Part shown: positions 25,351 through 31,317 of the stretch, in pieces | How positions within the stretch are numbered: the first letter of the stretch is position 1 | Layout of the letters: every line of letters starts with the position of its first letter | From: Mangrovibacterium marinum | GTDB lineage: Bacteria > Bacteroidota > Bacteroidia > Bacteroidales > Prolixibacteraceae | Assembly (NCBI RefSeq): GCF_003046625.1 | Contig: NZ_QAAD01000006.1 | Span: 62,001-126,000, forward strand | Length of the DNA: 64,000 bases | Direction of reading: 5' to 3' | Made by a program: the position numbers and the translations under genes | The notes under the pieces: generated by a model | Databases searched by the model: none | What the model saw: the letters and a program-made list of their open reading frames with translations, nothing else | Told to the model about the DNA's origin: nothing

Positions 25351-26298
25351 TCAATAAAGGCGAAAGGTCTCAGGGTAACTGGCTTTGAATTTTGTCAGCG
25401 AAGAAGCTTTTTTTACGATCTTAAATGCTTTATGTGGGTTGGAAAATGAATTTGCAAAGTAGGACCAAAAGGACTTCATCTTCATTAAAACCTGACCATT
25501 GTCGGAGAAATGTCGTTGGTATTCTTCGAACACCAGCTCATGGAATGTTCTTTTCATTTCCGTTTGGGTGGTAGGATCCGGTAGTTGTTTGTTAATTCGT
25601 GCAATCAGAAAGGGGTCGGACAGAATTCCCCGGCCAATCATCCATTCGTGTTGTGTCGGCACCAGTTGTTGTAGTTGGGCGATGTCGGAAGCAGTGCTGA
25701 TGTCGCCGTTATAGACGACAGGCTGGCCGAAGGCTTCAACGAAACGGGCATACAGATCGCGGTTTGCCTGGCCTTTATAAAGCTGCTTGGCGGTTCGGGG
25801 ATGGAAGATGTGTTGGCTGAACGGATAGGCCCGGAGCAAGGGAATCAGCTTGAAAATCGGCTCTTCATCCGTGATTCCCGCCCGGAATTTGACCGATACT
25901 TCGAAGTTGAATTTCGAAAACAACAGATCGAACATCTGTTGCAGCTCGTCCGGTTTTTCGAGTAAAGCCGATCCGCGGCCGCGGTTGGTAGCCATGGGGT
26001 AGGGGCAGCCCATATTCAGGTTTAATTTTGAGTAGCCAAAGTCGCGGATGATTGGCGCCAGTTCACGCAGTTCGCTTAGGTTGGAGCATAATACCTGCGG
26101 AACGACCGGTACTTCCTGGTTGTTTTCCGGTAGCAGGTCGCGTAGCTGACTGTTTCGAATTTTGGCTCCGGGGCCCAGGCTGATGTATGGAATGTAGTAA
26201 GCATTGATGTTTCCAAATAGTTGATGGTAGCACTTGCGGTACACAAAATCGGTGAATCCCTGGAGTGGCGCTAAATGGAAAATAGGCGGTTTGTCCAT
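25351..26298 (-). CDS. dus: tRNA-dihydrouridine synthase
   Basis: An FMN-dependent enzyme reducing uridines in the tRNA D-loop. The 315-residue product begins MDKPPIFHLAPLQGFTDFVYR, the Dus start signature. It contains the catalytic cysteine in KLNLNMGCPYPMATNRGRGSA cut at NMGCPYP near residue 98, KFRAGITDEEP near 140, and the FMN-phosphate-binding region VYNGDISTASD then MIGRGILSDPFL near 215-240. I place the start at the ATG at 26298 because the in-frame ATG at 26337 adds 13 hydrophobic residues not expected in this soluble family. It is divergent from the DUF4271 gene with ~95 bases between. Confidence 0.93.
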   Translation of the reverse strand: MDKPPIFHLAPLQGFTDFVYRKCYHQLFGNINAYYIPYISLGPGAKIRNSQLRDLLPENNQEVPVVPQVLCSNLSELRELAPIIRDFGYSKLNLNMGCPYPMATNRGRGSALLEKPDELQQMFDLLFSKFNFEVSVKFRAGITDEEPIFKLIPLLRAYPFSQHIFHPRTAKQLYKGQANRDLYARFVEAFGQPVVYNGDISTASDIAQLQQLVPTQHEWMIGRGILSDPFLIARINKQLPDPTTQTEMKRTFHELVFEEYQRHFSDNGQVLMKMKSFWSYFANSFSNPHKAFKIVKKASSLTKFKASYPETFRLY

Positions 26299-26320
26299 GT
26301 TGAAAAAAATAATTTTTGCA

Positions 26321-26367
26321 CAAAGGTACAGTTTCAAACGATTTGAGTCTCGAAATCATTAATTTTG
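26321..26367. promoter_or_regulatory. divergent -7 elements for dus and the DUF4271 gene
   Basis: TACCTTTG on the minus strand (26321-26328) faces dus. TAATTTTG on the plus strand (26360-26367) faces the DUF4271 gene. Both fit TAnnTTTG. The -33 boxes are not obvious for either. Confidence 0.45.
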
Positions 26368-26393
26368 CAGAAAAATCAAACACGGTGCTGGCC

Positions 26394-27347
26394 ATGACAG
26401 AAATATTACAGCCTGATGATAGTTTGAAAACCTCACTTTCAACCCCTGCTTTCAAGGTTCTCTCGAACCCTACGGGGAAGATTGACTCTGCACCGCTGTC
26501 GTCTTCGGGGCAGGCAGCAGCCTCTGTCGTCAGCTCCGCGAGCACTGGCCAGCAGCACCTGCAAACGCATAATACGTCAAAAAGTGAGCAGCTCCGGAGT
26601 GGGGCGATTAGCCTAATTCCGATGCGCCATCCCCTGGAATCGCTGCGGGTTGAGACTGTTGCGGAACCGGCAATAATCGGTTTGGCACTTCCCGAGCATA
26701 AGCTCCCCGGGCGTTCAGCCGACTGGACGATCGGTGTTTTGATTGCGGCATTGGTGTTGTTTACATCCGTTCGGCTGTTTTTTGGGAAATATCTCAAGCA
26801 AATGTTTCACGCTGCGGTGAACTACGCAACGGCTTCGCGCCTGTATCGGGAGCGGTCGGTCAGTTTAACGCATGCCGCATTCCGCCTTGATCTGCTGTTT
26901 GCGCTGATTCTGAGTTTGTTCCTGTTTCAGATTTTCGGGAGCCAGCTAAGCCTCGGATTAAGCAGCAGCATCCTGAAATATCTGGTGATTTTTGGAGGCG
27001 TTGTTGTTTATTTCGGCTTCAAGCAGGTTGTTTATTCCGCCCAGGGAAAGCTTACGGAAACCAACGCTGAAACACAAGAAGTTCTGTATAATATGAATCT
27101 ATATAACCGGATTTTAGGCTTAGGCCTGGTGCCGGTGACACTGATATTGGCCTTTTCGAGGTTGCAAAACCCTGAAATTATTGTTGGAATAGGAGGCATT
27201 ATGGCGCTTGTATGCTATATTTTGCTGGTATTACGAGGGCTTAAAATTTTACTAAGGAAAGATTTTCCGTTATTTTATTTGATTTTGTACCTTTGTACCC
27301 TTGAAATTTTACCACTATTCTTCATCTACAAATTGGTGTTAGTTTAA
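26394..27347 (+). CDS. DUF4271 inner-membrane protein
   Basis: A 317-residue membrane protein. The first ~110 residues are soluble and low in complexity (SSSGQAAASVVSSASTGQQH). Membrane segments start near 118 (WTIGVLIAALVLFTSVRLFF), with several more near 165-320 (LDLLFALILSLFLFQIF; YLVIFGGVVVYFGF; ILGLGLVPVTLILAF; ILPLFFIYKLVLV). The placement directly before hemD and rnpA is the usual Bacteroidota arrangement of DUF4271 proteins, which supports the family call. The function is unknown; the linkage suggests something in haem synthesis or envelope assembly. The start is the ATG at 26394. An upstream TTG at 26316 would read through the predicted promoter. Confidence 0.8.
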   Translation: MTEILQPDDSLKTSLSTPAFKVLSNPTGKIDSAPLSSSGQAAASVVSSASTGQQHLQTHNTSKSEQLRSGAISLIPMRHPLESLRVETVAEPAIIGLALPEHKLPGRSADWTIGVLIAALVLFTSVRLFFGKYLKQMFHAAVNYATASRLYRERSVSLTHAAFRLDLLFALILSLFLFQIFGSQLSLGLSSSILKYLVIFGGVVVYFGFKQVVYSAQGKLTETNAETQEVLYNMNLYNRILGLGLVPVTLILAFSRLQNPEIIVGIGGIMALVCYILLVLRGLKILLRKDFPLFYLILYLCTLEILPLFFIYKLVLV

Positions 27348-27377
27348 GCTGGTGTGTAATTTTTAAATTGAGAAATC

Positions 27378-28127
27378 TTGAAAATCAAGAAAATTTTAGT
27401 ATCGCAACCCAAACCTGCAACTGCAAAATCCCCTTATTTTGATTTAGCCGAAAAAATGGGTGTTCAGGTGGATTTCAGACCTTTCATTCAGGTTGAAGGC
27501 GTCTCTGCGAAAGAATTTCGGCAGACGCGAATCCAGATTTTGGACCATACGGCAGTTATTTTTACCAGCCGTACAGCAATTGACCACTTTTTCAGAATTT
27601 GTCAGGACCAACGGATAACCGTTCCTGATACCATGAAATATTTCTGTATCTCGGAAGCTACTGCTTTCTATTTGCAGAAGTATATCGTTTATCGTAAACG
27701 TAAAATTTTCTATGGTACCGGTGTGTTCTCCAGTGTGACTGACTTGATGAAAAAGCACAAGGATGACAAATACCTTGTTCCTCTCTCGCACATTCATAAG
27801 CAAGAAATTCCGCAATTACTGGATAAAGGAGGCTTTAAATACACCAAAGCAATTCTTTATCGGACGGTTAGCAGTGATTTGTCGGATTTGAAAGATGTGA
27901 ACTACGATATTTTAGTGTTCTTCAGCCCTTCGGGGATCAAGTCGCTGAAAACAAATTTCCCGGAATTCGAGCAAAACAACACCAAAATCGCTTGTTTTGG
28001 TCCAACAACAGCCAGTGCCGTGCGCGACGCCGGTTTGCGGTTGGATATCGAAGCGCCGACGCCTCAGGCACCGTCAATGACCATGGCTCTGGAGCAGTTT
28101 ATTAAAAAATACAACAAAGCGAAGTAA
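27378..28127 (+). CDS. hemD: uroporphyrinogen-III synthase
   Basis: Closes the linear tetrapyrrole hydroxymethylbilane into uroporphyrinogen III in haem and corrin synthesis. The 249-residue product shows the two-lobed HemD pattern: KKILVSQPKPATAKSPYFDLAE at the start, AVIFTSRTAIDHFFRIC near 60, YDILVFFSPSGIKSLKTNFPE near 175, and IACFGPTTASAVRDAGL near 205. The start codon is TTG at 27378. No ATG exists before residue 26, and the strand beginning KIKKILVSQPKP is needed for the fold, so TTG is well supported. It follows the DUF4271 gene by 30 bases and is followed by a terminator, so these two form a unit apart from rnpA. Confidence 0.88.
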   Translation: MKIKKILVSQPKPATAKSPYFDLAEKMGVQVDFRPFIQVEGVSAKEFRQTRIQILDHTAVIFTSRTAIDHFFRICQDQRITVPDTMKYFCISEATAFYLQKYIVYRKRKIFYGTGVFSSVTDLMKKHKDDKYLVPLSHIHKQEIPQLLDKGGFKYTKAILYRTVSSDLSDLKDVNYDILVFFSPSGIKSLKTNFPEFEQNNTKIACFGPTTASAVRDAGLRLDIEAPTPQAPSMTMALEQFIKKYNKAK

Positions 28128-28153
28128 TTATTCCAATCGATACAGGTATAATG

Positions 28154-28178
28154 AGGGGAAGTTAATTCCCCTTTTTTA
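28154..28178 (+). terminator. rho-independent terminator after hemD
   Basis: AGGGGAA and TTCCCCT pair around GTTAA and are followed by a T run. It separates hemD from rnpA, though read-through could still supply rnpA. Confidence 0.85.
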
Positions 28179-28196
28179 TTGTATTTTCGTTGAGCT

Positions 28197-28589
28197 ATGG
28201 GTGAATTTTGTCTTTCGAAAAGTGACCGGCTTCACAGCAAAAAGCTGATCGGCGAATTGTTTGAGCAAGGGGAGTCGTTTTTTGTTTTTCCGCTTAAGGT
28301 CGTGTTTTTGAAAGCCAGCTTTGACGATGGCAAAGCCGTAAAGGCCGCCTTTTCGGTCTCAAAGCGTAACTTCAAACGCGCCGTAAAGCGCAATTACCTG
28401 AAACGATTGATGCGCGAAGCCTATCGGCTCAATCGTCCTGCCTTAAGCTCGTTTCTGGATGAACGGGGAGAGCAGCTTAGCGTCATGTTTATTTATGCGG
28501 CTAAAGAGCTACGTGATTATCAAACGGTTGAAAAGGGAATGCTAAAAGCTCTTGACAAACTGAAATTGATGCTTGGCGATCCGGAATAA
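28197..28589 (+). CDS. rnpA: ribonuclease P protein component
   Basis: The protein subunit of RNase P, which helps the RNA subunit bind and cut pre-tRNA 5' leaders. The 130-residue basic product has the RNR signature as KRNFKRAVKRNYLKRLMREA near 58-78. It also shows the substrate-cleft strand AFSVSKR and the opening SKSDRLHSKKLIGELFEQG. The length is at the upper end of the family. It is not next to rpmH or yidC here, which is usual in Bacteroidota. Downstream lie two intergenic repeats and no gene for 456 bases. Confidence 0.93.
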   Translation: MGEFCLSKSDRLHSKKLIGELFEQGESFFVFPLKVVFLKASFDDGKAVKAAFSVSKRNFKRAVKRNYLKRLMREAYRLNRPALSSFLDERGEQLSVMFIYAAKELRDYQTVEKGMLKALDKLKLMLGDPE

Positions 28590-28604
28590 AAAGAAACGAA
28601 TTTC

Positions 28605-28680
28605 AATAGATCGTTAGATTTTCAGGTTTTAGACGATCAGACATTTGTAATGCCTTAGTTTAGCGTGTTTTGTCAATCAG
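28605..28680 (+). repeat. dispersed intergenic repeat R1, copy A
   Basis: A ~75-bp element starting 16 bases after the rnpA stop. Conserved blocks are TCGTTAGATTTTCAG and ATTTGTAATGCC followed by TTTAGCGTG. Similar copies lie at 35571-35645 (minus) and 55682-55748 (plus). Copies A and B share the first 15 bases exactly. Nothing in it codes for protein. Confidence 0.75.
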
Positions 28681-28822
28681 TAGGCCATCTTGTAAGACAG
28701 GGGAGCCCAAGTGGTTATAGGAGTTTAATGAACTATTCTTAAAACTTATCGACTTCTCGGGAAACCAGCCTTCTGGTGGCGAATGTTGTCGCGACTCGAG
28801 GACTTTGTTCTGATCGGTATTC

Positions 28823-28960
28823 ACAAAAAACATTCATGATTCCCGGGAATCACCAACAGGAATGAAAGTTTAGGATTCTTTCAACTATACTGTTGTCGTT
28901 GTTTTCACAAGTTGCCGGGTTGTCGTTCCTCGTCTAGTCAAAAACAGTTATTGGCATTGC
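28823..28960 (+). repeat. dispersed intergenic repeat R2, copy 1
   Basis: A ~138-bp stretch that reappears at 53463-53600 in the same order with scattered substitutions. It contains a perfect 14-bp palindrome GATTCCCGGGAATC (28838-28851), then CACCAACAGG, TGTTGTCGTTGTTTTC, CGGGTTGTC and CAGTTATTGGCATTGC. No ORF is conserved between copies. The rest of 28681-28992 shows nothing recognisable. Confidence 0.75.
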
Positions 28961-28992
28961 AACTTAGCGCCTCTGCGGAGTGAGACTTTCAC

Positions 28993-29021
28993 AAAAAAGG
29001 ACCACCTTTTCGGTAGTCCTT
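28993..29021 (-). terminator. rho-independent terminator of the tyrA-aroF operon
   Basis: On the minus strand AAGGACTACC pairs with GGTGGTCCTT (one U-G wobble) around GAAAA and ends in a T run. It lies 25 bases after the aroF stop. Confidence 0.85.
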
Positions 29022-29045
29022 CTTCATAAATTTATGATCCTCAAA

Positions 29046-30137
29046 TTATTCGGCATCCATGATTTCGGTTTGCATACGCACCGAGTCTTCGTGGATTAAC
29101 TGGAAGAGAATTTTCACGAAAACAGGATCCAGCTCCATTTTTTCGCCGGTTGCAACACGTTTGTTCATCAGTTCAGTCCAACGGCTGATTTGCAATGCCG
29201 TAACGTTGTTTTCCTTTTTGTACTGACCAATTTCGCGAACAATATTCATGCGCGACGACAAAATCTCCAACAGCTCGGTGTCCAGCGAATCGATGCGGTT
29301 ACGCAGTACTTCCAGCTGGTTTTCAAATTGTTTATTATCAACCGACACGTTGCGGATTACCAGTTTGTCCAACATTTTGAACAGGTCGGCCGGGGTTAGT
29401 TGTTGTCCGGCATCGCTCAGTGCACATGAGGGATCGCGGTGCGATTCAACCATCAGTCCGTCCATACCCATATCGAATGCTTTTTGAGCAACCTCGAACA
29501 GGTATTCCCGTTTTCCGGCAATGTGGCTGGGGTCGCAGATAACCGGTAAGTTCGGCATTAAACGACGCAGCTCGATGAAGGTTTTCCAGTTGGGGTAGTT
29601 GCGGTATTTGGTTTCGCGGAAAGGAGTGAAACCACGGTGAATACCAACCATGTTTTTAATGCCTGAGCGACTCAAACGCTCGAAAGCTCCCATCCACAGT
29701 TGGACGTCCGGGTTTACCGGGTTTTTAACCATTACGGTAGCGTCGGTTCCTTTCAAAACGTCAGCAATCTCCTGCACCACGAAAGGGCTTGCTGTTGAAC
29801 GCGCACCAATCCAAAGGATGTCTAATCCGGCTTTTAATGCTTCTTCGGTATGTTGAGCGTTTGCGACTTCAGTACCAACGCGTAAGCCGGTTTCCTGTTT
29901 AACCATTTTCAACCACTCCAGGCCAATCGAACCGATTCCTTCGAAGCTACCCGGGCGGGTGCGAGGTTTCCAAACACCACCGCGGTAGCCAAATACGCGG
30001 GGATCTTTAGCCAGCTGACGGGCTGTGTCCATCGCTTGTTCTTCAGTCTCCAGGCTGCAAGGCCCTGCAATTAAGAGCGGGTTGTTTAACTCGGGTAACC
30101 ACTCTTTTATCGGTCTAATGTCTAATTCTGTTGCCAT
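29046..30137 (-). CDS. aroF: bifunctional DAHP synthase / chorismate mutase type II
   Basis: A 363-residue fusion catalysing the first shikimate step (PEP plus erythrose-4-phosphate to DAHP) and the chorismate-to-prephenate branch step. The N-terminal ~255 residues are a type I-beta DAHP synthase: LLIAGPCSLETEEQ near 20, GGVWKPRTRPGSFEG near 53, NMVGIHRGF near 145, and the metal ligand region VICDPSHIAGKR near 180. The C-terminal ~90 residues are an AroQ chorismate mutase (LEVLRNRIDSLDTELLEIL, SRMNIVREIGQYKKEN). In this fusion type the mutase domain commonly also provides feedback control. The gene begins 4 bases after tyrA, so flow from chorismate to prephenate to tyrosine is encoded in one operon under the attenuator upstream. 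Confidence 0.95.
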   Translation of the reverse strand: MATELDIRPIKEWLPELNNPLLIAGPCSLETEEQAMDTARQLAKDPRVFGYRGGVWKPRTRPGSFEGIGSIGLEWLKMVKQETGLRVGTEVANAQHTEEALKAGLDILWIGARSTASPFVVQEIADVLKGTDATVMVKNPVNPDVQLWMGAFERLSRSGIKNMVGIHRGFTPFRETKYRNYPNWKTFIELRRLMPNLPVICDPSHIAGKREYLFEVAQKAFDMGMDGLMVESHRDPSCALSDAGQQLTPADLFKMLDKLVIRNVSVDNKQFENQLEVLRNRIDSLDTELLEILSSRMNIVREIGQYKKENNVTALQISRWTELMNKRVATGEKMELDPVFVKILFQLIHEDSVRMQTEIMDAE

Positions 30138-30141
30138 CTTT

Positions 30142-31035
30142 TTATTTGGTATAAAGTTTAATAATTTTTTCTTCGTTTTTAATTAGTGATGGGTTTGAGC
30201 CATTCAGCACTTCGCGAATTTTTGTCGCATTTTCCATCAGTTCGTACATCTTTTCTTCGTTGTTCAGGATGCTGTCCTTAAACTCGATCAGATGCTTGAT
30301 ATACATATCAAGTGATTCAACAATGTATTGTTTGTTGTCCTGGAAAATAGGTCCCCACATCGAAGGGGTACTTTTGGCCAGGCGAACGGTTGAGTTAAAA
30401 CCACCGCTTGCCAGGTCGAAGATGATGTGGCGGTTTTCTTTGGCCATGGCCGCGTTGGCCAGTGCGTACGCTACAACGTGCGGCAGGTGCGAGATGTAGG
30501 CCGTGCTGTGGTCTTGCTCGTCGGACGACATGTAGGCAATGTTCATGCCCATACACTGGAACATTTTTTCGACCAAAGCCAGGTGTTGCGGCCCGCTTTT
30601 TTCCTGATCGCAGATGATCGTTATTTTTCCTTCGAACAGTCCTTCCAAAGCTGCTGAAGGACCTGAGTTTTCGGTTCCCGACATGGGGTGGGCGGCAATG
30701 TAGTTGCGGCGGTTGGGGTGGTTTTCAATGGCTTCGCAAATGCGCAGCTTGGTTGAGCCCAGGTCGGTAACCGTTGTGCCCGGTTGAATCATATCCAGAA
30801 TTTGGGGCAGCAGCCGGCGGATTTTGTCGACCGGAATGGCAACCACCACCAGGTCGGCTTGCGCAACGGCCTGTTGTAGAGGAAGAACTTCATCGACCAA
30901 ATTGATTTCAAGGGCTTCGGCTGCGTGCTTCTCACTGGCATCAACGCCAATCAGGTGGGTGGCAAAGTGAGCCTTGCGCAAGTCCCTGGCAACCGATCCG
31001 CCGATGAGTCCTAATCCGATAATCGTTACATTCAT
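30142..31035 (-). CDS. tyrA: prephenate dehydrogenase
   Basis: Oxidatively decarboxylates prephenate to 4-hydroxyphenylpyruvate for tyrosine synthesis. The 297-residue product starts with the NAD-binding fold MNVTIIGLGLIGGSVAR. It contains the catalytic-region signatures AAHPMSGTENSGPSAA near 115 and DQDHSTAYISHLPHVVAYAL near 180, with the conserved histidine, and GFNSTVRLAKSTPSMW near 225. There is no ACT domain and no fused chorismate mutase; the mutase is on the next gene. It is the first structural gene after the aromatic leader peptide and terminator, so it is the direct target of that attenuation. Confidence 0.94.
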   Translation of the reverse strand: MNVTIIGLGLIGGSVARDLRKAHFATHLIGVDASEKHAAEALEINLVDEVLPLQQAVAQADLVVVAIPVDKIRRLLPQILDMIQPGTTVTDLGSTKLRICEAIENHPNRRNYIAAHPMSGTENSGPSAALEGLFEGKITIICDQEKSGPQHLALVEKMFQCMGMNIAYMSSDEQDHSTAYISHLPHVVAYALANAAMAKENRHIIFDLASGGFNSTVRLAKSTPSMWGPIFQDNKQYIVESLDMYIKHLIEFKDSILNNEEKMYELMENATKIREVLNGSNPSLIKNEEKIIKLYTK

Positions 31036-31049
31036 GTTTGGTTTATTTC

Positions 31050-31082
31050 AAAAAAAAAGGTCCCGAAAAAATTCGGGACCTT
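31050..31082 (-). terminator. attenuator terminator in the tyrA-aroF leader
   Basis: On the minus strand AAGGTCCCGAA and TTCGGGACCTT form a perfect 11-bp stem with a 4-base loop, followed by nine T. It lies after the leader peptide and 15 bases before the tyrA start codon, so termination here would shut off both genes. Its 5' arm (GGTCCCG, plus-strand 31074-31080) can instead pair with CGGGGTC inside the leader peptide gene (31123-31129), giving a 7-bp antiterminator with two G-U pairs. Confidence 0.88.
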
Positions 31083-31113
31083 CTAGTATTTTTATTTGCT
31101 TTTGACAATACAA

Positions 31114-31182
31114 TTACTGTTCGACCCCGTTTGCTGAAGTGAAGTAATAAAACCAGTAATAAAATGTATTGTTTGAAAGCAT
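31114..31182 (-). CDS. aromatic leader peptide of the tyrA-aroF operon
   Basis: A 22-codon ORF in the transcribed leader: ATG at 31182, TAA at 31114-31116. It starts MLSNNT, then has eight aromatic codons in a row (FYYWFYYF), then TSANGVEQ and stop. A run of Phe, Tyr and Trp codons directly before a terminator and aromatic biosynthesis genes is the hallmark of ribosome-mediated attenuation, as in the E. coli pheA and trp leaders. Its last codons (AAC GGG GTC) contain the proposed antiterminator strand. When aromatic tRNAs are charged, the ribosome reaches the stop codon and covers that strand, so the terminator forms. When the ribosome stalls in the aromatic run, the strand is free. Translation of the peptide is not shown, but the fit is unlikely to be chance. 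Confidence 0.85.
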   Translation of the reverse strand: MLSNNTFYYWFYYFTSANGVEQ

Positions 31183-31204
31183 TTGTTTCTGTCTAATTTG
31201 TTGA

Positions 31205-31233
31205 CAAAGATAGAGATTTATTTTAAAATCAAA
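31205..31233 (-). promoter_or_regulatory. promoter of the leader-tyrA-aroF transcript
   Basis: On the minus strand TTTG (31230-31233) and TATCTTTG (31205-31212) match -33 and -7 of the Bacteroidota consensus with 17 bases between, at the short end of the accepted range. Transcription would start near 31198, about 16 bases before the leader peptide start. Confidence 0.65.
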
Positions 31234-31317
31234 ATTAATCCTTGTTTTTGTTGTTAATTTTTAATTCCGGCAAGTCGAAAAACGGAAAATCAATAGCCGT
31301 TTTGCTCTGGCGCCTGG

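Noticed and set aside
28590-29045. Possible tRNA or small RNA gene in the rnpA-aroF gap
   Set aside because: No T-loop GGTTCRA motif or acceptor stem was found; the gap is explained in part by repeats R1 and R2.
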